Assembly (NCBI GenBank): GCA_947474705.1
Contig: CANJJS010000001.1
Coordinates: 1 to 64,000 of the forward strand
From: Acetobacteraceae bacterium
GTDB taxonomy: Bacteria > Pseudomonadota > Alphaproteobacteria > Acetobacterales > Acetobacteraceae
Direction: 5' to 3'
Length of the DNA: 64,000 nt
Under the pieces are notes generated by a model, which saw only the letters and a program-made list of their open reading frames with translations, made no database searches and was not told the DNA's origin. A program made the position numbers and the translations under genes. Below are positions 1-7,672 of this stretch, piece after piece (positions within the stretch are counted from its first letter, which is position 1; each line of letters opens with the position of its first letter).

Positions 1-70
1 CAGTGCCGTAATGGCACTCGAAAGCGGGCTCACTGAGCCCCTTTTGGAATTGGACCGTGTTGCGGGCCAT
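1..70 (-). CDS. IS1595-family transposase, N-terminal fragment (runs off window)
   Basis: An ATG on the minus strand at 70 opens a frame reading MARNTVQFQKGLSEPAFECH and continuing to the window edge. This matches the start of IS1595-type DDE transposases, which begin with a short Q-F-Q-K/R-G-L-S segment ahead of a zinc ribbon. Only 23 codons are visible, so the catalytic domain cannot be checked. A purine-rich GGAG lies about 8 bases before the ATG. It points the same way as the arsenic genes and sits just beyond the broken end of the dehydrogenase gene. The family call is from memory of N-terminal sequences; the reading frame is seen directly. Confidence 0.65.
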   Translation of the reverse strand, partial: MARNTVQFQKGLSEPAFECHYGT

Positions 71-146
71 CCTGATTCTCCGTCAAATCGCCATTCGTTC
101 ATGGTTTGTGCCGGATATTGGGCGGCTGAGGAAGAGGGGTAATCAG
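1..146 (-). mobile_element. IS1595-type insertion sequence, one end
   Basis: Going leftward, the dehydrogenase homology stops after its K-V-Y codons (147-155), and the transposase frame begins 76 bases later. The stretch 71-146 is therefore taken as the terminal repeat and leader of the element. The other end lies outside the window, so the terminal inverted repeat and the target duplication cannot be compared. The exact junction could be a few bases to either side of 146. Confidence 0.55.
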
Positions 147-1112
147 GTAGACTTTTAACAATGTCCCGTCGGTGACCATGGTGCTGGCGGCGTCGACGAT
201 CGAGCTTCTGGTGTCGTTGACGTAATCGGCGGAGACCAAGGGCCGGGTTTCGTAGCCGAGAATGCCGGCCAGCGGGCCCGCCGCGGCGGTTTCGAACAGG
301 GCGTTCACTTCGTCCACCGTCACCTCGCTCTTCATTTCGAACACGCAATCCGTCAGGCTCGCGTTCAGCACGGGCACCCGCACCGCGTGGCCGTTCAGCT
401 TGCCCGCCAGTTCCGGATAGATCAGCGCGATGGCCGTGGCGCTGCCGGTCGTCGTCGGTTGCAGCGACAGCATCGCCGAACGGGCGCGGCGGAGGTCCTT
501 GTGCGGGGCGTCGGTGACGACGTTGGTGTTGGTGGGGTTGTGGATCGTGGTGATCTGGCCGTGCCGGATGCCGATCGCGTCCTGCAACACTTTCACGACC
601 GGCGCGAGGCAGTTGGTGGTGCAGGAGGCGGCGGTCAGGAGCCGGTGCTCTTCGGGCCGGTAGCGATGGTCGTTGACCCCGACCACGATGTTCAGCGCGC
701 CGCCGTCTTTGACCGGTGCCGCGACGATGGTCCGTTTCACGCCGCCCTTCGCGTAGGCCTCCAGCGGCGCGGACGTGACGAATTTCCCGGTGCATTCCAG
801 CACGATGTCGCAGCCGAGATCGGCCCATGGCACCTCGCCGGGTGTCGCGGCGGCGGAGAACCCGATGCGGCGGTTGCCGATATGCAGCGCCTTGTCGCCG
901 TCGTGGCCGATGGTTTCGTGCCAGCGCCCGTGCACGCTGTCGAATTCCAGCAGATGCGCCGTGGCCGCCGCGCCGCCCTTGAGTTCGTTGACGTGGACGA
1001 TCTCCAGCCGGTTCGCGCCTCTGGGGTCGGTCGAGGCCCTGTGCACCCCGCCCATCGCCGCGCGCAGGGCCAGCCGTCCTATCCGGCCCATGCCGTTGAT
1101 GCCGACCCGCAT
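99..1112 (-). pseudogene. ars-operon glyceraldehyde-3-phosphate dehydrogenase, 3' end lost to an IS
   Basis: The protein begins [13 protein letters not shown] (Rossmann NAD site) and carries the catalytic ASCTTNC motif, so it is a type I GAPDH. In arsenic operons this paralogue makes 1-arseno-3-phosphoglycerate, which the ArsJ permease exports. The start at 1112 is preferred over an upstream in-frame start at 1148 because the family begins at the Rossmann strand and a GGGGAGA lies upstream. It follows arsR-arsC with a 1-base gap. At its end the family continues with a W-Y-D-N-E-W-G-Y block, but here the frame switches after K-V-Y to about 16 unrelated residues from the insertion element. The last ~20-25 family residues are gone, so activity is doubtful. 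arsJ would be expected next but is replaced by the IS. Confidence 0.8.
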
Positions 1113-1113
1113 G

Positions 1114-1959
1114 TCAGTGTCTCCCCGCCAGAACCAGCCCGTCGCCAATTTCGTCCAGCCGCGCCTTCATGGCCAGACGGTCCAGCGACGCGAAGGGCAG
1201 GGCGGTGAAGATTTCGATCCGGCGGCGTAGGCTGGCGTAAAGTTCGTTCAGCAGCGCGGATTGCTCGGCGGGCGGGCCGGTGAATTTGGCGGGGTCGGGC
1301 AGGGGCCAGGCGCCGGTGACCGGCAGGCCGCCGAAATCGGGACAGACCTGGCCCTCCACGATGTCGCAAAGCGTGATGACGAAATCCATCCGTGGCGCGT
1401 TGGGTCCGGTGAAGTCGTGCCAGGACTTGCTGTGAAGCGCCTGGGTATCGTGGCCCAAAGCGCGGAGCTTTTCCAGAACGGCGGGGCGAGGCGCGGACGC
1501 GGGCTCGGACCCGGCGGAATACGCCCGGAACCGGCTGCCGCCGATTTTCGTCAGAATGGCCTCCGCCATGATCGAGCGGGCGGAATTTTGGGTGCACAGA
1601 AACATCACATTGAACGCGGGGGTCATGACGGACGGCTCCTCGGGGATCGGGGCGAGCAAACCGGTGAGCGCCGACAGGCCGGCGCCACGGGTTTCGGTGA
1701 GAAAGACGAGCAGCCGCCGCAAACCTTCCACACGCGCGGCATGGACGATCTGGCGGCCCTGGCGGGTGGACTGCGTCAGGCCCGCGCGTTCCAGCGTGGC
1801 GAGATGAAAGGACAGCGTCGAAGGCGCGACGCCGAGCCGGGTCGCGATCTCGCCGGCGCCCAGGCCCGTCGGCCCCACCGCCAACAGCATCCGAATCAGT
1901 TCCAGCCTTGTCTCCTGGGCCAGGGCGGCCAGCGTGGCGACGGCGTCTGTTAATTCCAT
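1114..1959 (-). CDS. ArsR regulator fused to thioredoxin-type arsenate reductase ArsC
   Basis: This 281-residue protein has two parts. Residues 1-100 form an ArsR winged helix (recognition helix near [10 protein letters not shown]). Residues 116-281 form a low-molecular-weight phosphatase-like arsenate reductase with the P-loop C122-T-Q-N-S-A-R128. Cys198 and Cys206 resemble the resolving pair of thioredoxin-coupled ArsC, so arsenate reduction by a three-cysteine relay is likely. The ArsR half has no cysteine at all, so the usual C-V-C arsenite site is absent. A perfect inverted repeat sits one base before the ATG and is the likely autoregulatory operator. ArsR-ArsC fusions are known. The fused layout and its place before the GAPDH gene support an arsenate-detoxification operon. 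Confidence 0.9.
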   Translation of the reverse strand: MELTDAVATLAALAQETRLELIRMLLAVGPTGLGAGEIATRLGVAPSTLSFHLATLERAGLTQSTRQGRQIVHAARVEGLRRLLVFLTETRGAGLSALTGLLAPIPEEPSVMTPAFNVMFLCTQNSARSIMAEAILTKIGGSRFRAYSAGSEPASAPRPAVLEKLRALGHDTQALHSKSWHDFTGPNAPRMDFVITLCDIVEGQVCPDFGGLPVTGAWPLPDPAKFTGPPAEQSALLNELYASLRRRIEIFTALPFASLDRLAMKARLDEIGDGLVLAGRH

Positions 1960-1960
1960 G

Positions 1961-1976
1961 TTTCCAGTTTGATGGA
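1961..1976. promoter_or_regulatory. Putative ArsR operator (TTTCCA-N4-6-TGGAAA)
   Basis: TTTCCA GTTT GATGGAAA gives a 6-bp perfect inverted repeat one base upstream of the arsR-arsC ATG. ArsR proteins bind such A/T-edged dyads over their own promoters. There is no Shine-Dalgarno between the repeat and the start, so the transcript may be leaderless or nearly so. Binding by this protein is inferred. Confidence 0.5.
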
Positions 1977-3466
1977 AATATCTGGCGCCAGCAAGCGGGA
2001 TCGCGCGATCGTTTCGTGACGGAGCGGCTTGGGGGGAACGATACCAATGGTCTGAAAGGCTGACTCTTGCCTCTCCCCGTCACGGCCGACGCGATCGGGC
2101 CATCGGGAGCGGCAGGGCGGTTCGGCGAATGGCCCGTTGGGTGGGGGGAAGCGTATTGGCGGCGGCCAGGCAAAACAGCTCCGTTTGAGGCACGCACCGC
2201 CGCACCGTCGTGATGGGCGCCGAAGGGGGACTATCCATGTCTTTTGTTTGTCCGTCCCCGAAAATCGCGGATGGTCCGCCTTCCCGCCCTCTATCGAGGA
2301 GAGGGCGGGCCATTTGTCGATCTTTCGGATCCCTGGTAGGGAGAAACATCTGTTTGCCCGCGCATGTCGCCGGGCGGCCCGATATCCGCCGGTTTGCCTC
2401 GCGCGGTTTTGGGGGGCAGGGGAGGCGGCTGTGCCAGAAATCCCGACCGAACTGAGGTCGCGTATACGCTGGCGGATCGCCGCGACCGTCGTTGTGGGGA
2501 CCATCGCGGCATTTGTCGCCGCCACTCGCCTCACGGGCTCCGAGATCGCGTGGGTGCTCGCGCTCGGCGCTGTGGCGGGCGGCGTCAGGCTGGCCGTGGG
2601 GGGATGTGGCGGATCGCCGGTTCAAGGCAGCGGACCGAATGAGAGATATGCGGGTCGCGTCACGCGCGGTGTATTCGGCTATGTGCCAGGATCGCTCCCA
2701 ACGGGCCTTATTGGTCCGTGGGTCGCTGATCCTCGTGTCCTCCGCCGTGGGGCGATTGCCGTCGTCGAGGAGAAAGGCTTTCTCGGTCTGGCCAAGCGCC
2801 TGTTCCCGCGGGCCGTATTTCAGTTCCAGATCGGTGAGCAAAATCAACGCGAAGGGTTCCGGGCGCTGCTCGCGGGCGAACCCGCCACGACCGGGTCCCC
2901 GCGCGCCGCGAGTCCCAGGTGTCCCGTTGGTGGAGCGGACGGCGTTTATAATACACCGGTCCTGGCGCGCGGCGCCGGAACGAGGTCGGGTTTCGCCCGG
3001 CCGGCGTGGCCCCGCGGTCTGGCCCCGCGGAGGCGGGTGTTAAAGTAATGTCCGATCCTTTTCTTCTTGTCTTCGCGACAATTCAGTCAGTTCCATGTTA
3101 TGGAACGCCGCGAAATCGATCGGTTTCGCGGTGGGGCACGCGGGTGCCTCCGCGCCCGTATTCGCGGACCTTTTCGGGGCTCAGCCGCATGGCCCGCGCA
3201 CAGGACAGTGCGTAAGGCGATGGTCAGTTAAGGTATGGAAGTCGTGTAATGCGGCGTTGCCGGTTTCGGGGACTTCCGGATCCGCGAAACAGGCCGCGAA
3301 CCGGTTTAAGCGAACCTCCAGGGATGAATTTGACATCAAAGAGGGAGAGAATCCCGACAGTCGAGAGGATTCGAAGCGCGATTCGCCTGGGAGGTCGAGC
3401 GGAAAAGCTCGCAACCCTGAGTTGAAGCCGCTAGGATTGGCGCGGTTCGCACCGAAAGGTCCCGTC
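1977..3466. other. 1.5 kb gene-poor stretch, probably degenerate
   Basis: No frame here gives a recognisable protein. The best local candidates conflict. A plus-strand GTG at 2431 has a good GGAGG 5 bases upstream and opens with a hydrophobic segment (about residues 12-60), but the tail turns low-complexity. A minus-strand frame over 2690-2880 reads protein-like (LTDLELKYGPREQAL) but has no proper start or continuation. A 9-bp hairpin (CCCGCCCTC/GAGGGCGGG) lies at 2283-2309. Patches of plausible sequence in several frames, next to an IS, suggest decayed accessory DNA. No promoter or RNA was identified. Confidence 0.4.
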
Positions 3467-3712
3467 ATGCCCGATCGCCAGAAAATCGCCCTCGCCGGCA
3501 AGGAGTTCGAAATTGTTTCCGAGGAAGAGGCGGAGAAGTCCGAGGGCGTTATTTGCATGCCCTGGAGCACCGAGAGCTATTTCGACGACGACGTCAAAAC
3601 CGTTTGTTTCAGTTGCGGTCAGGCCATCCGGCACCGGCCGACGGCACCGAAGCGGCCGCCGAAAATCTGCATCGCCTGCGCGCCGGACTGGGTAAGCGCG
3701 ACCCGGCATTGA
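3467..3712 (+). CDS. Small zinc-ribbon protein of unknown function
   Basis: The 81-residue product starts at ATG 3467, with AAAGG about 8 bases upstream. The N-terminal half is acidic (IVSEEEAEKSEG). The C-terminal half carries two CxxC pairs, CFSCG and CIACA, about 20 residues apart and bridged by a basic R-H-R-P-T-A-P-K-R stretch. This is typical of a single zinc ribbon. No named family is recognised. A longer upstream reading of the same frame from 3095 looks non-coding (R/S-rich). It faces a CMD-family gene, with a perfect hairpin between the two stops. Role unknown; binding to nucleic acid or a protein partner is possible. Confidence 0.6.
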   Translation: MPDRQKIALAGKEFEIVSEEEAEKSEGVICMPWSTESYFDDDVKTVCFSCGQAIRHRPTAPKRPPKICIACAPDWVSATRH

Positions 3713-3720
3713 TGGGGGCG

Positions 3721-3748
3721 TTCGCCTGGACCGCGCGGTCCAGGCGAA
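3721..3748. terminator. 12-bp perfect hairpin between convergent genes
   Basis: TTCGCCTGGACC, a 4-base loop, then GGTCCAGGCGAA lies between the stop at 3712 (plus) and the stop at 3756 (minus). There is no T-run. It may act as a bidirectional terminator or mRNA 3'-end protector. Confidence 0.5.
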
Positions 3749-3755
3749 GCGAGGT

Positions 3756-4316
3756 TCAGCGTGCCATGCCCTGCGCGCCCGCGGGCACGTCGTAGAAGGC
3801 CAGTGTCATCGCGACGCTGCTGTAATGGCCCATCAGCGTGATGACGTCGGTGATCCCCACATGGTCCAGCGCCGCGACCGCGCGGTCGAACAGGCCCTGT
3901 CCGACCCAACGGCCATTGGTCAGCGCGATCGCCATTTCGTAGACCACCTGCTCGCGCGTGTCGTCGAAGGACGTGTGGATGCCGGCGAGGATGGCGTCCA
4001 CTTTCATCGGGTCGAGGCCGACCTGCTTGCCGCGGCGCTCGTGCGCCCAGGTGGGGTAGTCGGAACGGAATTTGGAGGTGACGACGCAGACGGCGATCTC
4101 GCGCTCGCGTTCGGTCAGGGAATATTTGCCGGCGTGGAAATGTCCGCCGAACGGACCCACGACCTTCGCGAGTTTCGGGTTATGGATCCAGATTTTGCCT
4201 GGGCCGGGCAGTCCGCCCCGGCTTTCCAGCATCGATTCGTAGCCCTCTTTCTGTTCCGGCGTCATTTTGTCGACGGGAATTTCGGCATAGCGGCCGAATG
4301 TCGGCGTATCGGACAT
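3756..4316 (-). CDS. Carboxymuconolactone decarboxylase (CMD) family protein
   Basis: This 186-residue protein is of the CMD/AhpD-like all-helical fold. It shows the family pattern of a conserved L-T-E-R-E-R-E-I helix followed by W-A-H-E and the I-T-L-M-G-H-Y-S near the end. The redox CxxC of AhpD is absent, so it is more like 4-carboxymuconolactone decarboxylase or hydrolase-type members than a peroxidase. The start at 4316 has AGGAAAGGA upstream; an upstream in-frame start (4349) is less likely. It is divergent from the SDR gene and lies at the edge of the CoA-linked catabolic island. Substrate unknown. Confidence 0.8.
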   Translation of the reverse strand: MSDTPTFGRYAEIPVDKMTPEQKEGYESMLESRGGLPGPGKIWIHNPKLAKVVGPFGGHFHAGKYSLTEREREIAVCVVTSKFRSDYPTWAHERRGKQVGLDPMKVDAILAGIHTSFDDTREQVVYEMAIALTNGRWVGQGLFDRAVAALDHVGITDVITLMGHYSSVAMTLAFYDVPAGAQGMAR

Positions 4317-4482
4317 GGGTGTTTCCTTTCCTGGCGTGTCTCCCGGCACATGGCGCTTCAGGCGGCGGCGCGAGTCAAGCGTCCCCGCGCGTTTTTCATG
4401 CGTTACGTGCCGCCGCGGTCTCCGGGTTCACAAGCGGAGGCCCGTCGCATAGTAAGAGCCGGTCTCGAACAGGAGGAAATCT

Positions 4483-5397
4483 ATGGCGGGTATCATGGAA
4501 GGGAAGGTCGCGGTCGTGACCGGTGCCGGCGGCGGCATTGGGCGCGAGATCGCGATCATGATGGCGAAGTCCGGCGCGAAGGTGATTGTCGCCGATATCG
4601 GTGCCTCGCTGACGGGCGAGGGCGGGTCGGCCAGCCCGGCGGAGCAGACCAAGGCGCTGATCGAGCAGAATGGCGGCGTGGCGGAGATTTGCACGGAGTC
4701 CGTGGCGGCGTGGGGCTCGGCGCAGAAGATCGTGCAATCCGCGATGGATCATTTCGGCCGCATCGACGCCGTCGTGAACAACGCGGGCATTCTTCGCGAC
4801 GTGATCTTCCACAAGATGACCGAGGACGACTGGTTGTCGGTCATCTCGGTGCATCTGAACGGCAGCTTCTTCGTGTCGCGCGCCGCGGCGGAACATTACC
4901 GCAAGCAGGAGAGCGGCACGTTTGTGCATATCTCCAGCACGTCCGGTCTGATCGGCAATTTCGGCCAGGCGAATTACTCGGCGGCGAAGCTGGGGATCAC
5001 GGCGCTGTCGAAGTCGATCGCGCTGGACATGGCGCGTTACGGCGTGCGGTCCAACTGCATCGCGCCCTTCGCGTGGAGCCGGATGACGCAGTCGATCCCG
5101 GCCTCGACGCCGGAACAGCAGGCGCGGCTGGCGAAGATCCAGGCGATGACGCCGGACAAGAACGCGCCGATGGCGGTGTTCCTTTCGTCCGACGCGGCGA
5201 AGGATGTGACGGGCCAGGTGTTTGGCACGCGGATGAACGAGATCATTCTGTTCAGCTCGCCGCGCCCGGTCCGGATCGTGCACAAGGCCGATGGCTGGAC
5301 GCCGGAGGATTGCGCGGCGGTGGCGGCGCCGGCGTTGAAGTCGGCGTTCATGCCGCTGGATCGTTCCGGCGAAGTGTTCAGTTGGGATCCCGTCTGA
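4483..5397 (+). CDS. Short-chain dehydrogenase, MFE-2-like 3-hydroxyacyl-CoA dehydrogenase type
   Basis: This 304-residue classical SDR has the cofactor motif TGAGGGIG (13-20), NNAG (about 99-102), a catalytic serine near 151-152, and Y165-S-A-A-K169. The sequence NNAGILRD and the C-terminal extension after residue 250 resemble the dehydrogenase part of peroxisomal multifunctional enzyme type 2 and its bacterial relatives, which oxidise (3R)-hydroxyacyl-CoA with NAD+. A GGAGG precedes the ATG. It has a close paralogue at 12694-13605. Neighbouring CoA-transferase, hydratase and lyase genes support a role in CoA-ester breakdown, but the substrate is not evident. Confidence 0.85.
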   Translation: MAGIMEGKVAVVTGAGGGIGREIAIMMAKSGAKVIVADIGASLTGEGGSASPAEQTKALIEQNGGVAEICTESVAAWGSAQKIVQSAMDHFGRIDAVVNNAGILRDVIFHKMTEDDWLSVISVHLNGSFFVSRAAAEHYRKQESGTFVHISSTSGLIGNFGQANYSAAKLGITALSKSIALDMARYGVRSNCIAPFAWSRMTQSIPASTPEQQARLAKIQAMTPDKNAPMAVFLSSDAAKDVTGQVFGTRMNEIILFSSPRPVRIVHKADGWTPEDCAAVAAPALKSAFMPLDRSGEVFSWDPV

Positions 5398-5408
5398 TTC
5401 TTGCAAAC

Positions 5409-5432
5409 GGGCCGCGGTTTCCGCCGCGGCCC
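5409..5432. terminator. Hairpin between convergent SDR and LLM genes
   Basis: GGGCCGCGG, a 6-base loop, then CCGCGGCCC is a perfect 9-bp stem, 11 bases after one stop and 10 before the other. It lacks a T-run. Probably a bidirectional end signal. Confidence 0.45.
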
Positions 5433-5442
5433 ATCCGTTCGA

Positions 5443-6306
5443 TCAGGTATCGGCCAGCGCGGTGAGAATGTGGTTGCGGGTGGCGATGTCGCCTTCCGCG
5501 TGCACCGGTTGGATCGCGACATGGGTGGCGCCCGCCGCGAAATGGGCGCGCAGGCCTTCTTTCACTTTGTCGGCGCTGCCCCACAGGCACATTTGATCGA
5601 TGAAGTTGTCCGACCCGCCGTTGGCGAGGTCGGCTTCGGTGAATCCGATCCGCAGGAAGTTATTTCGATAGTTGTCGAGCGTCATGTAACGCTCGAGTTC
5701 CTTGCGTCCCAGCGCGCGGGCTTTAACCGGATCGGTTTCCAGTGTGACTTTCTGCTCGATCGCGCACCATTTGTTCGGGCCGAGAATTTTCGCGGCCTCG
5801 GCCGTGTGGCGCGGGTTGGTGTTGTAGGGAAGGGCGCCTCTGGTTAGTTCGCCTGAGAGTTTCAGCATCAAGGGGCCCAGCGCGGCGACGGCGAGGGGGA
5901 AATTGTCCGCGCCGGCCTCGTTATGGTTGATGGCTTTCAGGTAGCGGCGCATCGCGGGGATGGGTTTTTCGTAGGTGTGGCCGCGCAGGCCCTCGACCAT
6001 CGGCGGGTGGCTGACACCGAGACCGAGAATGAAGCGGTTGTCGTGCAACTGGTTCAGCGTGATCATGCCGCGGCGGGACGTAAACGCGTCGCGGGCGTAG
6101 ATGCTGGCGATCGAGCTGCCGATTTTTAGTTTCGACGTGTAGGACAGCATGTAGCTGGCGACGGAGAAGGATTCGTACCCGCGCGATTCAGGATACCACA
6201 GTGTATCGTATCCCAGACGTTCGACGGTCGTGACGAATTCCTTGATTTGCGCGGGTCCGCCCATTTTGTCGGGGGAATACCAGGCGCCGAGGCGGCCGAG
6301 TTGCAT
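5443..6306 (-). CDS. LLM-class (luciferase-like) flavin/F420-dependent oxidoreductase
   Basis: The 287-residue TIM-barrel protein starts MQLGRLGAWYSPDKMGG. It shows the bacterial-luciferase-like pattern: a GYDTLWYPE segment, an R-F-I-L-G-L-G-V-S-H strand end, and a C-terminal W-G-S-A-D-K-V-K-E helix. It looks like the single-domain F420-linked group, but the sequence alone does not separate F420 from FMN use. The start at 6306 has GGAG 8 bases upstream; a much longer in-frame extension to 6678 is non-coding in character and overlaps the next gene. It lies downstream of two REP-like palindromes and the CoA-transferase gene. Role in the island (oxidation or monooxygenation step) is inferred. 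Confidence 0.85.
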   Translation of the reverse strand: MQLGRLGAWYSPDKMGGPAQIKEFVTTVERLGYDTLWYPESRGYESFSVASYMLSYTSKLKIGSSIASIYARDAFTSRRGMITLNQLHDNRFILGLGVSHPPMVEGLRGHTYEKPIPAMRRYLKAINHNEAGADNFPLAVAALGPLMLKLSGELTRGALPYNTNPRHTAEAAKILGPNKWCAIEQKVTLETDPVKARALGRKELERYMTLDNYRNNFLRIGFTEADLANGGSDNFIDQMCLWGSADKVKEGLRAHFAAGATHVAIQPVHAEGDIATRNHILTALADT

Positions 6307-6350
6307 GATGAGGTCTCCGGTTTCGGTGGGTGAGGGGGGTGTACCCCGTG

Positions 6351-6441
6351 TCATGGCCGGGCTTGTCCCGGCCACCGGACGCGGCATGATGGTGGGCGTT
6401 GTGCCGCTGACCGGTCCCCGGGACGAGCCCGGGGATGACGG
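6351..6441. repeat. Two adjacent REP-like palindromes
   Basis: GGCCGGG-CTTGT-CCCGGCC (6355-6373) and CCCCGGG-ACGAG-CCCGGGG (6416-6434) form two stems with 5-base loops between the LLM and CoA-transferase genes. Palindromes beginning CATGGCC.GGCTTG are common intergenic repeats in alphaproteobacteria, and a related one lies at 59229. Confidence 0.6.
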
Positions 6442-6454
6442 AGGGGAGAGGGGG

Positions 6455-7672
6455 TCATGACAACGAGGAAGAATCCGCGACGATGACGCCGTTTGCGGCC
6501 ATGCGGGCGATGTCGGATTCGGAAAAACCAGCGGATGCCAGAATTGCCGCGTTGTGCTCGCCCATTTTCGGTGGCTGGCGGACGATGCCGGGCCGCTGGC
6601 GGTCGCCGAATTCCATGGGCAGCGCGGGCAGGCCGACGATCTTGCCGTCGCCGCCACCGAAACGCGAGACATAAACATCCAGCAGCCCGCCGGTCGCGAG
6701 CAAATGCGGATCGACGAACATGTCCTTGGGCTGGCCGACCGGCGCCCATGACACGTTGCAGCGTTCGCACCGGGCTTCGACTTCGGGTTGGGGGTATTCG
6801 AGGAGTTCTTCTTGTAATGCCGGAATAAGCCAGGCGCGTTCCAGCAGCCGGGTTTCGTTGGTGGCGAGGCGTGGATCGGCGGCGAGTTCCTGAAGCCCGA
6901 ATTCCTCCACGAAACGCGTCCATTGACGATCGGAGGTGACGCCGATGAAGAGTTGTCCTTCGCCGGCCGTTTTAAAAACTTCGTAGACGGCCCATGCGCC
7001 GCGCCGCGCGGGCATGGGGCGGGCTTCGAGGCCGGTGGCGGCCATGCCGGCCATATGGGTGCTCATGAGAAAGGCGGCGCTTTCGAACAAGGCGCTGCTG
7101 ACGCGTTGGCCTTTGCCGGTCTGGTCGCGTTCGCGGAGCGCGGCCTGCGCGGCGACGACGCCGAAGACCGCGCCCATGATGTCGATAACGGAGGCGCCGG
7201 CGCGGAGGGGCTGGCCGATCGGTCCGGTCATCCAGGCGAGACCGGTCTGGAATTGCACGACTTCGTCCAGCGCGGGCCGGTTCTCGTAGGGACCGGCGAG
7301 ATAGCCTTTCAACGCGAGATAAATGAGGCGCGGGTTATGCGGTGCGAGGTGCTCGTAGCCGCAGTTCAGCCGTTCCATCGTGCCGGGGCCGTAATTTTCC
7401 AGCACGATGTCGGCGGTCGCGGCCAGGCGGTGCATCGCCGCCTGGCCCTCCGGGTTTTTCAGATCGATGGCGATGCTGCGCTTGTTGCGGTTGAACGCGG
7501 CGAAGAACCCCGCGCCGAAACCGCCGAGACGCCGCGTATGATCGCCGTTGGGCGCGGGCTCGACCTTGACGACATCGGCGCCGAGCTCCGCGAACAGCAG
7601 GCCGGCGGTCGGCCCCATGACGGTGTGAGTGAATTCGAGAACTTTTAGTCCCGCCAAGGGCCGAGCCGACAT
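6455..7672 (-). CDS. CaiB/BaiF family (class III) CoA-transferase
   Basis: The 405-residue product begins MSARPLAGLKVLEFTHTVMG. It carries the FAELGADVVKVEP segment and the L-E-N-Y-G-P-G-T region of family III CoA-transferases, which move CoA between carboxylates through an aspartyl-CoA anhydride. The expected aspartate lies in the A-L-D-E-V-V-Q-F-Q segment near residue 160. Its ATG overlaps the stop of the lyase gene (TGATG at 7670-7674), so the two are translationally coupled. Longer in-frame starts upstream (to 8455) lie inside that gene and are rejected. The acyl substrate is unknown. It probably activates or hands on a carboxylic acid for the adjacent lyase. Confidence 0.85.
   Translation of the reverse strand: MSARPLAGLKVLEFTHTVMGPTAGLLFAELGADVVKVEPAPNGDHTRRLGGFGAGFFAAFNRNKRSIAIDLKNPEGQAAMHRLAATADIVLENYGPGTMERLNCGYEHLAPHNPRLIYLALKGYLAGPYENRPALDEVVQFQTGLAWMTGPIGQPLRAGASVIDIMGAVFGVVAAQAALRERDQTGKGQRVSSALFESAAFLMSTHMAGMAATGLEARPMPARRGAWAVYEVFKTAGEGQLFIGVTSDRQWTRFVEEFGLQELAADPRLATNETRLLERAWLIPALQEELLEYPQPEVEARCERCNVSWAPVGQPKDMFVDPHLLATGGLLDVYVSRFGGGDGKIVGLPALPMEFGDRQRPGIVRQPPKMGEHNAAILASAGFSESDIARMAANGVIVADSSSLS

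Noticed and set aside
387-1208. Plus-strand open frame of 273 codons over the GAPDH gene
   Set aside because: It is the Arg/Gly/Asp-rich mirror of the minus-strand gene, with no family match, as seen all over GC-rich DNA.
2137-3048. Plus-strand 303-codon frame
   Set aside because: Only a short hydrophobic part looks protein-like; the start lacks a ribosome site and the tail is low-complexity. Treated as part of a decayed region.
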